This document shows, one piece after another, positions 1 to 11,823 of a stretch of 64,000 nucleotides of DNA (position 1 is its first letter; every line of letters starts with the position of its first letter). The stretch comes from Ridgeia piscesae (taxonomy: Eukaryota; Annelida; Polychaeta; Sabellida; Siboglinidae). The notes beneath the pieces were generated by a model. It was not told where the DNA came from. It did not search any database and was given only the letters and a program-made list of their open reading frames with translations. The position numbers and the translations under genes were made by a program. The stretch spans positions 455,001-519,000 of the forward strand of contig JAODUO010000134.1 in assembly GCA_025642075.2 (NCBI GenBank), written 5' to 3'.

Positions 1-955
1 CCGAAAGACACAGGCAACGTGGGATGAACGAAATTGCCTACATTTGGAGACCGGACTCCTCTCGACTTGTCATTTAACTACCGCGCCCAGTGGCCCACCT
101 ATGGTTATTCGGACAACTTATTAATATTAATATATTATTTCTTTACATTTTTATTGGCCGCTTTCTGTGATGTTGCCATTCAAAATGTCAGATTCAATTA
201 AGCCTTGTAATTACTTCCGGTGAATGTTGCTAGTCAAGGCACGTTCTAGGCCGACCACACGAGAAACTATTATGCCTCTATTTTTGATTGTTTACGGCAC
301 GTTACATTCTGTGTGATTAATTGACATCTGTTTCTGTTTTCTCTAAATTAATATGCTAATAAACCAATGACGTCATCAATCTTCCCAGCGTGAGAAATAT
401 TTCAATTTTGTATCTCTTGAAACAATTTCTATTACTGAGTTCTTTTAGATATTTATTGTGGCCTTATAAGGCACCACTACTGTTGGTATTATTTCTAGCC
501 ATTTAATAAAAAAGCCGACTTCATGTTATACAATTTCCCCCCGCAATATATAACTTTTCAAAAAACTTTGTAACTTTTCGAAACAATTAATTTAGCACTA
601 ATGAGCGTCATTGATCAAGCACTTGAACATTTAAACCAGGAAACAACGTTCGCTTCATCTGCGAATTTCTTACCAACCAATTCGGCAAATTACTATTCTG
701 AGAAGAAACGACTTCTAAATGTGTTTTATTTGAAATGTCACCAAATTAGAAATGCAAGGGCGCTAGGCCAATTTACGGTGGTAGCTGACATGATTTATTA
801 ATAGTTATTCTAAGAATTGACGCTGCTAACAAGACGACGCTCGGCTCCAGTGTGAATACTTCGGACACACGAAAGTCTATTTTGGGACGTTATCTTTTTA
901 ATTTACGAATGGCTATTCTCAGAAAATTGCGGTCTGCCCTATGGGGAATAATACC
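1..955. other. Intergenic, AT-rich, no gene seen
   Basis: Mixed sequence with AT-rich stretches and no recognisable domain. A 66-codon open frame at 601-801 has no family resemblance, no splice context and no strong start context, so I do not call it a gene. The segment ends where the 21-bp minisatellite begins. Confidence 0.6.
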
Positions 956-2060
956 ATATCACGGACACCATGGCACGCTGCACGGACACTATTTCATGCC
1001 GAACGGACACCATGGCACGCTGTACGGACACAATTTCATGTCGAACGGACACCATGGCACGCTGCACGGACACAATTTCATGCCGAACGGACATCAAGGC
1101 ACGCTGCACGGACACCATTTCATGCCGAACGGACACCATGGCACGCTGCACGGACACTATTTATGCCGAACGGACACCATGGCACGCTGCACGGACACTA
1201 TTTCATGCCGAACGGACATCAAGGCACGCTGCACGGACACAATTTCATGCCGAACGGACACCATGGCACGCTGTACGGACACCATGTCACGTCGCCTGAC
1301 ACCATGGCACGGACACCATGTCATGTCGCCGGACACCATGGCACGCTGTACGGACACCATGTCACGTCGCCTGACACCATGACACGCTGTACGGACACCA
1401 TGTCATGTCACCTGACACCATGAAACGCTGTACGGACACCATGTCACGTCGCCTGACACCATGACACGCTGTACGGACACCATGTCATGTCGCCGGACAC
1501 ATGGCACGCTGTACGGACACCATATCACGTCGCCGGACACCATGACACGCTGTACGGACACCATGTCATGTCGCCGGACACCATGACGTCGCCGCACACC
1601 ATGACACGCTGTACGGACACCATGTCACGTCGCCTGACACCATGACACGCTGTACGGACACCATGTCATGTCGCCGGACACCATGACACGCTGTACGGAC
1701 ACCATATCAAGTCGCCGCACACCATGGCACGCTGTACGGACACCATGTCACGTCGCCGGACACCATGTCATGTTGAACGGACACCATCTCACGTCGCATA
1801 ATGGCATGCCGTACGTACAACATGCATGTCACGTCGCACGGACACCATTGCACGCCGATCGGACATCAAGACACGCCCAACGGACATAATCACACGCCGA
1901 ACGGACACTATTGCACGCCGAACAGAAATCAAGGCACGCAGAACGGACACCATGGCACTTCGCACGGCCCCATGGCACTTGCACGGACACCATGGCACTT
2001 CGCACGGACACCATGGCACTTCGCACGGACACCATGGCACTTCGCACGGATACCATATGA
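956..2060. repeat. 21-bp minisatellite array
   Basis: A tandem array of about 50 diverged units of roughly 21 bp, each built on a core like CGGACACCATGGCACG. Two unit types alternate in the first part: one ends in GCACGCTGCA, the other in TTCATGCCGAA, giving a 42-bp dimer. Later units change to versions containing CATGTCACGTCGC and then CATGGCACTTCGCA. Because 21 is a multiple of three, several frames stay open on both strands and would encode His/Gly/Thr/Arg-rich repeats. There is no start context, codon bias or flanking exon signal that makes coding likely. Confidence 0.9.
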
Positions 2061-2174
2061 CGTCACACGAACAGGATGCATGTGCCTTCACACCGACACC
2101 ATGTGACGTCACACGAACACAACTTGCCGTCACAAGACCGCCATATGTCGTCACATGAACACCATGTGACGTCA
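2058..2174. promoter_or_regulatory. Three full CRE palindromes TGACGTCA
   Basis: Perfect TGACGTCA octamers lie at 2058-2065, 2104-2111 and 2167-2174, in the last degenerate units of the 21-bp array and just after it. This octamer is the consensus site for CREB/ATF bZIP factors. It may have arisen from minisatellite drift or belong to an LTR promoter starting here; regulatory use is inference. Confidence 0.35.
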
Positions 2175-2660
2175 CAGGAGGACCACAGAGCTATACCGCC
2201 CTTCCACTGAGCGCTTGTTGATCCAATAAAATCCACTCCTGGTTTTAAGAATCGTAAAAACGGATTTATAACGGCCGCATTTAAAGTCACGCCTTTATTT
2301 CTTGGCAGCCGGTTGAAATATAAAACACACGTCTGTCGTCTGTGTCACTCCTCTCTGGTGAACTACCAGTTTGTCCAGCATTGCACAATAAAGACAAATG
2401 CTAGGATACGAATGTGACATCTGTGTTGAATTTCTTGACTACCGGTTTGTCCAGCATTGTGCAATAAAGACAAATGCTAGGATACGAATGTGACATCTGT
2501 GTTGAATTTATTGACTACCAGTTTGTCCAGCATTGTGCAATAAAGACAAATGCTAGGATACGAATGTGACATCTGTGTTGAATATCTCCTTCGCGGGAGA
2601 GTTGTGCCACGTCGTCAACGGATGTCCTTGTAGGACGGTCTCCTTTTGTGATGTCGCAGA
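2165..2660 (+). mobile_element. Possible degraded solo LTR
   Basis: From about 2165 the sequence starts TGTGACGTCACA, carries a TATA-like TATAAAA at 2320-2326, a pyrimidine-rich CTCCTCTCTGG near 2350, and a polyadenylation signal AATAAAG at 2387, about 67 bp after the TATA element. That spacing resembles the U3-R layout of a retroelement LTR. No primer-binding site, coding remnant or target-site duplication was found, and the right edge is unclear because the R-like part is amplified as a 76-bp tandem repeat. Weak call. Confidence 0.22.
2361..2588. repeat. 76-bp tandem repeat, 3 copies
   Basis: Three nearly identical units start at 2361, 2437 and 2513. Each contains CCAGCATTG(C/T)(A/G)CAATAAAG and GGATACGAATGTGACATC. 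The exact 76-bp spacing and very few differences suggest recent duplication. Each copy carries an AATAAA hexamer. Confidence 0.88.
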
Positions 2661-3363
2661 GGTGGATTTAGCCGACAAGTAACGATTACTGACCGTGACA
2701 GCTTCGCAGAAACTACGTCATTTGCGGGGTTTAAATAAATTATCAACACGGTTGGCTAAATCTGATCTATACTATTTTTTATTTAATATATATATTTTTT
2801 TATTTAATCGTTCGAATAAAAGTATACTAAGTTGCCAACATTTGAGTACCAACTTTACTTACTTAAGCTATGCAGTCGTCTTGCGCACATGTGAAAAAGT
2901 TCCAGCAAACATAAGTACGTTGCCCCCGAAACGGGCAATGACCCCTACATTGCCCCCGAAACGCGTAATGACCCCTATAAAGCACTCGTGCGCAACTTCA
3001 AAGCAAGGCTCTCAGTTCACACGACTCGCCTACTGAATGTTTTTTCGGAGGCGCATGTACACTTTGCTCCTGACAACTTTATTTATGCTGACAGGTTTTT
3101 GACTTAACTTGGCGCAGTTTTCTGCACGAAAACGACTTTTTTGTATAATTCCATCGCCACTCACTCTCGAATGGCAGGCATTCGCTTAGGTTGTTCAGTG
3201 ACTAAGGCAATGCGGGGCGAACTAAATTAGTCAACTTTCGTCATGTCCTAAGGTCCTGGATGTCTTCCCTACTTACGGAAAGGACCAAAACCTACGTAAA
3301 ATACATCTTTGACTGCCGTTTTAAAATGTCACACGGCAGCAGATAAGTTGTAAAGTGTCGGAA
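2589..3363. other. Intergenic, nothing recognised
   Basis: No gene is recognised. A short duplicated phrase, TTGCCCCCGAAACG followed by AATGACCCCTA, occurs twice at about 2921-2976. A 113-codon open frame at 2695-3036 spans low-complexity AT-rich sequence and this duplication and is not supported. Confidence 0.5.
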
Positions 3364-4175
3364 TCAACTGAAGTAAGTCCACATGTTGACTGCGTTCAGG
3401 TAATCGGAACAGACCAACTGAAATAAGTCCACATATTGACTGCGTTCAGGTAATCGGAACAAACCAACTGAAATAAGTCCTCATATTGACTGCGTTCAGG
3501 TAATCGGAACAAACCAACTGAAATAAGTCCACACATTGACTGCGTTCAGGTAATCGGAACAAACCAACTGAAATAAGTCCACATATTGACTGCGTTCAGG
3601 TAATCGGAACAAACCAACTGAAATAAGTCCTCATATTGACTGCGTTCAGGTAATCGGAACAAACCAACTGAAATAAGTCCACACATTGACTGCGTTCAGG
3701 TAATCGGAACAAACCAACTGAAATAAGTCCACATATTGACTGCGTTCAGGTAATCGGAACAAACCAACTGAAATAAGTCCACATATTGACTGCGTTCATG
3801 TAATCGGAACAAACCAACTGAAATAAGTCCTCATATTGACTGCGTTCAGTTAATCGGAACAAACCAACTGAAATAAGTCCACACATTGACTGCGTTCAGG
3901 TAATCGGAACAAACCAACTGAAATAAGTCCACATATTGACTGCGTTCAGGTAATCGGAACAAACCAACTGAAATAAGTCCACATATTGACTGCGTTCAGG
4001 TAATCGGAACAAACCGACTGAAATAAGTCCACATATTGACTGCGTTCAGGTAATCGGAACAAACCAACTGAAATAAGTCCACATATTGACTGCGTTCAGG
4101 TAATCGGAACAAACCAACTGAAATAAGTCCACACATTGACTGTGTTCCTGTAATCGGAACAAACCGACTGAAATA
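3364..4175. repeat. 50-bp satellite array, about 16 copies
   Basis: Head-to-tail units of exactly 50 bp contain GACTGCGTTCAGGTAATCGG and CAACTGAAATAAGTCC. The pentamer after AAGTCC takes three forms (ACATA, TCATA, ACACA) that recur in order over much of the array, suggesting a 150-bp higher-order unit. The first and last units are the most diverged, as expected for array edges. Confidence 0.95.
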
Positions 4176-4666
4176 GTAATACAGAGTTCACAATGTAGTG
4201 CGCTGCCACCCTATCGCTCAGCACGGTAACAGAAGTAGGGGAACCTGGAGTTGGAGCGGGTAATGTTCAGGAGGTAATATAATCACTTAGCTACCACATA
4301 ACTACGCCACCAGTCCAAATAAGGACATGGTGAGGATGAATCTGACGAGACGGCGCAGTCCGACAGTGTTACATTAAATATAGTGTACACTACATGACAG
4401 TCAAGTCGACACCAAACAAGACACTCCATGTGATCATTACATATTATAATATCAAGGTTAGAAATCGGCATAACGAGTGTCTAATGAGTGTCTGTTATCT
4501 TATGAAGTCTGTGTTTACGGATCCTAACCCAGCGAGACTTTAACAGAACTTGGGCAAATTTCGCTTTTTGTTTCGGGGCTTCTTCTACGTATAAACGTCG
4601 GTTAGCATTACAAAGTATTACACTCGTCCGATAGCACATAACAGACTAACGCTTTGGTAATGGTTT

Positions 4667-4671
<5 letters not shown>
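4176..4671. other. Intergenic, nothing recognised
   Basis: Unique sequence between the 50-bp array and an AT microsatellite. No domain, RNA gene or splice-flanked open frame was seen. Confidence 0.5.

Positions 4672-4752
<81 letters not shown>
4672..4752. repeat. (AT)n microsatellite
   Basis: About 40 uninterrupted AT dinucleotides following a short T run. Confidence 0.97.
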
Positions 4753-4756
<4 letters not shown>

Positions 4757-6619
4757 TCCTCTAAAATGCCTCAGTTATTAAACCGACGTCACAATTCACG
4801 ACATAACATTTATCGTAAACCGAATAGAAATGCAGCAGAACCGAGTTGTCTTGGCCCGAGGCTGGGCTTCCGTGTCTTCAGTGTACCTACTGGCTTTGTA
4901 ACCGTACGTGACGACTCCTCGAGACTCTACGTGACAGCACGTACACATGATGCTGTCTGTTAATAATAAACGGCTTTGTTATTCTCTAACAAACACCCTA
5001 CTCTAACAATGTACATAATATAAGTAGTAGGCCGCTAGGCATATTTTAGACATTGCATGGGCCGATCTCATGGCTCCGGGTGCCAAAACTTTCAAGTAGA
5101 CATCGGGCACGGTCTACCTGTTGTCCAGTTTACCCGATAACATTAATAATCCTTGACTAAAACCAGGTTAATTTGTTTATGCTGACCATTCGGTTTACAG
5201 CTAGATATGAGATACTCTCTGCCCGTATGTCTTGGTAATCTCACTCAGTGGAATCAATATCGGCCAGGCTATTCACAAGTGCTCCGACATATTTACTCAT
5301 TAGTACTTACTCCGGTACTCCGACAATCTACTCGTTAGTGCTCCGACATATTTACTCGGTGACCATTTACTCGTTAGTGCTCTGGTATGCCAACATATCT
5401 ACTCGCCAACACTCCAGTAGGCCTACTCCGACACGTATTTACTCGGAGTAACTCTGATACTCCGAAACACACTATCAGATTATGTTCCCCAATGCTCGAA
5501 CTGCCCTTTGCGTCGAAATTACTCTACTCGCCAGTGACCTTACGTATCTACCGACAGTGAGCTACAGCTACCGGCAACATTGCTCTAGCTTATCGCGACA
5601 GTTTCCCGTTATTTAGACCGACCTATTTCACAGTAGCAACACGCGCCTGCCTGTACATGTACTTTTTATGTACTATAGCTGTAGTCTGGGGACATTCTAC
5701 GTCATTTCCGCTTGGTCGTCAAGAAGTCGACGATATCGCTACTTTAACACATCTTACGAGGTGATACGTAAGATGCAACATTGCTGACGGGGACAATTTG
5801 CTGTTATGAATTATGTATGCAATCATATTTATGCGTACGCATACACGCCATAATGCTTCTACGTGGGCATAATATCCACCAAATACACGCGCGTACACAA
5901 GTGTGCCGCAAGCCATAGGTTCTGCGCAATATCCACTATACACCGATATGTTTTGATCGTTGTGAATGGCGTTTCCCAGAACCACTGACTGCCATCGGCC
6001 TCGTTTTCCTGTCCAGCGAACCGTAACGGCGAGACGATTCATTCATGCGTCGAAGTTCACACACAAGGTCGGTGTCGTTGTGTGAATGGCGACCCACTCG
6101 CGCGACACAGTTCACGAGACGATGCGTACACATTGCATAATGACGCGCCTGTGTGTGCATTTATTAGACCCGGGAAGCGCATCGGCGCACGAAGACAGCG
6201 TGACGTTGGCACGTGCTGTATAGTCCGTAGACGGTCCGTGTGTCAGCGCAACACTGGCCACGCGTTTGTTTGTCGGATAAAGAGGCGTTACGTTTCGTTT
6301 ACTCTTCTGATCGAAGTGGGACGCCGAAGCAGCGAGTTTACGTTCGCAATCGCACGTCAAACGTAACGTGTGACGGTAGATTATGACGGATTGACGCGAA
6401 AAAGGTGTGCGATCATGTTAACATTCTCGACAAATACGTCATCGCCACCTGCATGGTACATCGCCGTCCCAGCCTCGACGGCCTCCCGTGGAGTAGGCTA
6501 TCGTGTAGGTTATATCGGTGGTCCAGGGGGTCTGAATAGGTTACGTCTTCTACAGTCCACTTTCACTTAACCAACTTGTAACACTGGCGATAAACTGACG
6601 AAATCCATCTTGTCTGTTG
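4753..6619. other. Intergenic, CpG-rich, degenerate TACTC repeat
   Basis: From about 5270 to 5470 there is an irregular repeat built from phrases such as CTCCGACATATTTACTC and CTCGTTAGTGCTC with no fixed period. Open frames on both strands at 5719-6366 overlap each other and match no known family. CpG is frequent, as in the rest of the upstream region. No gene is called. Confidence 0.5.
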
Positions 6620-7210
6620 TATCTATAACGTTCCTTCGATGTCTGTATCGGATCCTTACTTATAATGTTCCTCCGATGTCTGTATCGGATCCTTACCTAT
6701 AATGTTCCTCCGATGTCTGTATCGGATCCTTACCTATAATGTTCCTCCGATGTCTGTATCGGATCCTTACTTATAATGTTCCTCCGATGTCTGTATCGGA
6801 TCCTTACCTATAATGTTCCTCCGATGTCTGTATCGGATCCTTACTTATAATGTTCCTCCGATGTCTGTATCGGATCCTTACCTATAATGTTCCTCCGATG
6901 TCTGTATCGGATCCTTACCTATAATGTTCCTCCGATGTCTGTATCGGATCCTTACCTATAACGTTCCTTCGTTTTGTACGGATCCTTACCTATAAGTTGC
7001 TCCGATGTCTGTATCGGATCCTTACCTATAATGTTCCTCCGATGTCTGTATCGGATCCTTACCTATAATGTTCCTCCGATGTCTGTATCGGATCCTTACC
7101 TATAATGTTCCTCCGATGTCTGTATCGGATCCTTACCTATAATGTTCCTCCCATGTCTGTATCGGATCCTTACCTATAATGTTCCTTCCATGGCTGTATC
7201 GGATCCTTAC
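6620..7210. repeat. 37-bp minisatellite array, about 16 copies
   Basis: Units of 37 bp contain TATAATGTTCCTCCGATGTC and TGTATCGGATCCTTACC. Each unit carries a short inverted repeat, CCGAT and ATCGG around GTCTGT, and a GGATCC site. One unit near 6961-6998 is shortened. It passes directly into the 35-bp array that follows. Confidence 0.95.
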
Positions 7211-7905
7211 CCGTGTACCTAGAATGTTCCTTCCGTGTCTACTGGATGTGTACCTAGAATGTTCCTCCCATGTCTACTGGGTGTGTACCTAGAATGTTCC
7301 TCCCGTGTCTACTGGATGTGTACCTAGAATGTTCCTCCCATGTCTACTGGATGTGTACCTAGAATGTTCCTCCCCTGTCTACTGGGTGTGTACATAGAAT
7401 GTTCCTCCCATGTCTACTGGATGTGTACATAGAATGGTCCTCCCATGTCTACTGGTGGATGTGTACCTAGAATGTTCCTCTCGTGTCTACTGGATGTGTA
7501 CCTAGAATGTTCCTCCCATGTCTACTGGATGTGTACCTAGAATGTTCCTCCCATGTCTACTGGGTGTGTACATAGAATGTTCCTCCCATGTCTACTGGAT
7601 GTGTACATAGAATGTTCCTCCCCTGTTTACTGGGTGTGTACATAGAATGTTCCTCCCATGTCTACTGGATGTGTACCTAGAATGTTCCTCCCATGTCTAC
7701 TGGGTGTGTACATAGAATGTTCCTCCCATGTCTACTGGGTGTGTACATAGAATGTTCCTCCCATGTCTACTGGTGGATGTGTACCTAGAATGGTCCTCCC
7801 ATATCTACTGGGTGTGTACATAGAATGTTCCTCCCATGTCTACTGGGTGTGTACCTAGAATGTTCCTCCCATGTCTACTGGATGTGTACACAGAATGTTC
7901 CTCCC
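7211..7905. repeat. 35-bp minisatellite array, about 20 copies
   Basis: Units of 35 bp contain GTGTACCTAGAATGTTCCTC and CATGTCTACTGG. Two units have a 3-bp insertion (TGG duplicated before ATGTG). The shared core AATGTTCCTCC plus ATGTCT shows common ancestry with the adjoining 37-bp array. Confidence 0.95.
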
Positions 7906-8317
7906 ATATCGGTTTTGATTGCGTGATGCGTTCCACAGTTCATATCATTGCTATTAGTAGAAATAATGATGTTTTCTTTAAAGGTTAGTCTCAAGAATGT
8001 TCTACCTATCCTTAGGCGCCTGACACGGTCGGCTCGATAAACATGGAAGGTGTGTAAGATATTCTATAAGTGTGTCTACGTGTAAACAAGGGGTGGCACT
8101 GATACGTGTAGTAAACTGAGTGGACTCGACAGCGACTACGTGTGACAGTGACTAAGAAGGAGACAAGGAGGTCTACACGCGTCGTTATAAAACACTTGTA
8201 GATTAATTCATGTTTTTTGATCGCGATTCGAGACTCGGACGTGACTGTCGGTCGATACCCCCCGCACTGTCTCGTGCATAGGTGGATGTATTTCACGAAT
8301 GTGTTATTCTAACCCTA
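7906..8317. other. Intergenic, nothing recognised
   Basis: Unique CpG-containing sequence. A 94-codon open frame on the - strand (8012-8296) matches no known family and is not called. Confidence 0.5.
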
Positions 8318-8544
8318 CGCACGCACGCACGCACGCATGCACGCACGCACGCACACACGCACGCACGCACGCACGCACGCACCCACCCACCCACAACACA
8401 CACACATAACACACATGCCCGCTCACCCGCCCGCGCTCACACTCACACTCACACTCGCACACACTCGCGCGCGCGCACACACACGCACACACGCACGCAC
8501 ACGACAGCACACGCACGCACGCACGCACGCACGACGCACGCACG

Positions 8545-8606
<62 letters not shown>

Positions 8607-8732
8607 ACACACATGCCCGCTCACCCGCCCGCGCTCACACTCACACTCACACTCACACGCACACACGACCACGCACGCACACGCGCACGCCACACGCGCA
8701 CGACGCACGCACGCACGCACGCACGCACGCAC

Positions 8733-8814
<82 letters not shown>
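8318..8814. repeat. Compound CGCA/CA microsatellite with 198-bp duplication
   Basis: Alternating blocks of (CGCA)n, (CA)n and (CACT)n. A block starting CACATAACACACATGCCCGC occurs twice, at about 8403 and 8601, spaced 198 bp, so a larger compound unit was duplicated. Long Thr/His-rich and Cys/Val-rich open frames here are repeat products. Confidence 0.95.
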
Positions 8815-8816
<2 letters not shown>

Positions 8817-9423
8817 CCTTCCAACCTAGTCATGGCCTTCAGTTTCTCTCTCCGCGCTCTCTGTCTTTACCAAAAACCAAACTATATTTTGGTGAGCCAT
8901 GTTTACGTTGGGAGCGGAACTGCACTGCACCAAGTCACCCTGGTCTATACTGCTGCGTCACATACGACGGCCGGATTCTTGACCATTCAGAAACGGACAA
9001 ATGACCGTTCATTGTTGGTCACTTTCATTCACCTATGACTGGGACGTAAGAGTAAACATCCTTCACAGCTCAGAGGCAGGGCGAAAACAGTCCAACGCAT
9101 CGCGCAATTTCTGCAATGTCCGGAAACTTCAAACTGTTGGAAGACGTGAAAGTATTATTTTAGCTAGACATTTATGGCCTGTAGGGCATATTTTTGCGTC
9201 TTTCACAATCACTTATGTTATGGTTTGCAACAAGTTACAATTTCCACCAGTAGACCTATGACTTTGTACACAGATATCAGCAAACTGAGCCTGAATGTTG
9301 AGGTCTGTTACGTACTAAATCAGTGACTGTTCGATGTCGGACGGGGGACAGGTCAGCATCATTAACGTCTTTGAAGGAGACGACATTTTGAAACATTCCC
9401 CGCAATACAAGTAACGGTAGTTG
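8815..9423. other. Intergenic, nothing recognised
   Basis: Unique sequence between two arrays, with no recognisable coding or RNA gene. Confidence 0.5.
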
Positions 9424-11023
9424 CTAATCCTCACGCCTCACAACAGTGCTCGTGTCAGAAGTCACTAATCCTCACGCCTCACAACAGTGCTCGTGTCAGA
9501 AGTCACTAATCCTCACGCCTCACAACAGTGCTCGTGTCAGAAGTCACTAATCCTCACGCCTCACAACAGTGCTCGTGTCAGAAGTCACTAATCCTCACGC
9601 CTCACAACAGTGCTCGTGTCAGAAGTCACTAATCCTCACGCCTCACAACAGTGTTCGTGTCAGAAGTCACTAATCCTCACGCCTCACAACAGTGCTCGTG
9701 TCAGAAGTCACTAATCCTCACGCCTCACAACAGTGCTCGTGTCAGAAGTCACTAATCCTCACGCCTCACAACAGTGCTCGTGTCAGAAGTCACTAATCCT
9801 CACGCCTCACAACAGTGCTCGTGTTAGAAGTCACTAATCCTCACGCCTCACAACAGTGCTCGTGTTAGAAGTCACTAATCCTCACGCCTCACAACAGTGC
9901 TCGTGTTAGAAGTCACTAATCCTCACGCCTCACAACAGTGTTCGTGTCAGAAGTCACTAATCCTCACGCCTCACAACAGTGCTCGTGTCAGAAGTCACTA
10001 ATCCTCACGCCTCACAACAGTGCTCGTGTCAGAAGTCACTAATCCTCACGCCTCACAACAGTGCTCGTGTCAGAAGTCACCAATCCTCACGCCTCACAAC
10101 AGTGCTCGTGTCAGAAGTCACTAATCCTCACGCCTCACAACAGTGCTCGTGTCAGAAGTCACTAATCCTCACGCCTCACAACAGTGCTCGTGTCAGAAGT
10201 CACTAATCCTCACGCCTCACAACAGTGCTCGTGTCAGAAGTCACCAATCCTCACGCCTCACAACAGTGCTCGTGTCAGAAGTCACTAATCCTCACGCCTC
10301 ACAACAGTTCTCGTGTCAGAAGTCACTAATCCTCACGCCTCACAACAGTGCTCGTGTCAGAAGTCACTAATCCTCACGCCTGACAACAGTGCTCGTGTCA
10401 GAAGTCACTAATCCTCACGCCTCACAACAGTGCTCGTGTCAGAAGTCACTAATCCTCACGCCTCACAATAGTGCTCGTGTCAGAAGTCACTAATCCTCAC
10501 GCCTCACAACAGTGCTCGTGTCAGAAGTCACTAATCCTCACGCCTCACAACAGTGCTCGTGTCAGAAGTCACTAATCCTCACGCCTGACAACAGTGCTCG
10601 TGTCAGAAGTCACTAATCCTCACGCCTCACAACAGTGCTCGTGTCAGAAGTCACTAATCCTAACGCCTCACAACAGTGCTCGTGTCAGAAGTCACTAATC
10701 CTCACGCCTCACAACAGTGCTCGTGTCAGAAGTCACTAATCCTCACGCCTCACAACAGTGCTCGTGTCAGAAGTCACTAATCCTCACGCCTCACAACAGT
10801 GCTCGTGTCAGAAGTCACTAATCCTCACGCCTCACAACTGTGCTCGTGTCAGAAGTCACTAATCCTCACGCCTCACAACAGTGCTCGTGTCAGAAGTCAC
10901 TACTCCTCACGACTCACAACAGTGCTCGTGTCAGAAGTCACTAATCCTCACGCCTCACAACAGTGCTCGTGTCAGAAGTCACTAATCCTCACGCCTCACA
11001 ACAGTGCTCGTGTCAGAAGTCAC
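9424..11023. repeat. 41-bp satellite array, 39 copies
   Basis: Exactly 39 head-to-tail 41-bp units containing CTAATCCTCACGCCTCACAA and CAGTGCTCGTGTCAGAAGTC. Most units are identical. Variants are single substitutions such as GTGTTAG for GTGTCAG in three adjacent units near 9824-9908, CACCAAT in two units, and a few singletons. The length of 1599 bp is an exact multiple of 41 with no indels. Such homogeneity points to recent expansion or efficient homogenisation. Confidence 0.98.
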
Positions 11024-11374
11024 TCTCGTCACCTCTGTCTCCGTCCGTTTAAGTCAACACCTTTACCGAGCTTTACGGAGCTGTTGAATGGTCGACCGGC
11101 CGTCTGCTCGACAGACACTAATCTGCAGCGCGGACACAGACACAACATTCCGACCTACACCGTCAGCCTTGTGCCCGTGTCGGCAGCGGCAGCAGGTTGA
11201 TTTATTCTTAATGGACAATATTCCGACCTACCCTCAGTTGTCCGTGTAGGCAGATATTTATTCTTAATGGATTGTAGGGTTTGTGTCAGTTTATAAAAAA
11301 AAACTGTCTCAACAATAATGAAGAAAAAGCAATATCTAGGAGAGGAGAAGCAATATTTGCGCTGGGGGAGCAGC
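11024..11374. other. Intergenic, short duplicated phrase
   Basis: Unique sequence. Phrases around AACATTCCGACCTACAC (about 11144) and AATATTCCGACCTACCC (about 11217) are imperfect direct repeats. No gene was seen. Confidence 0.5.
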
Positions 11375-11376
11375 CA

Positions 11377-11462
<86 letters not shown>
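11375..11462. repeat. (CA)n(TA)n compound microsatellite
   Basis: A CA run followed directly by a TA run ending near 11462. Confidence 0.96.
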
Positions 11463-11465
<3 letters not shown>

Positions 11466-11660
11466 CGCATAAACATCATCTAGCCAGCAACGTGACCGTT
11501 TCATCTTTAAATGTTTAATTTAAATGGTTCGACTCGAGCACCAAAGTAGACCTAAGACGACTGACGATGATTAACTCTACATTTAACTACACATTAAACA
11601 TAATTTTAATGGTGTTATTATTTTTAATGTGTTTCATTAAAAATCGTGAATATGTCAATA

Positions 11661-11786
11661 CACACACGCACGCACGCACGCGCACGCGCACGCGCACGCG
11701 CACGCGCACGCGCACGCCACGCGCACGCGCACGCACACGCACACGCACACGCACACGCACACGCACACGCACACGCACACGCACAC

Positions 11787-11823
<37 letters not shown>

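Noticed and set aside
601..801. 66-codon open frame beginning MSVIDQALEHL
   Set aside because: No recognised family, no splice or promoter context, short and in AT-rich intergenic DNA; such a frame can occur by chance.
8282..9038. Two open frames of over 230 codons rich in Thr/His/Arg
   Set aside because: They cover the CA/CGCA microsatellite and are explained by its composition.
9979..10370. Repeating VSEVTNPHASQQCSCQKSLI-type open frames
   Set aside because: The 41-bp unit is not a multiple of three, so the frame rotates through all three phases; it is a satellite translation.
956..11023. CRISPR-like arrays
   Set aside because: Repeats are contiguous head-to-tail minisatellites without unique spacers, in animal DNA.
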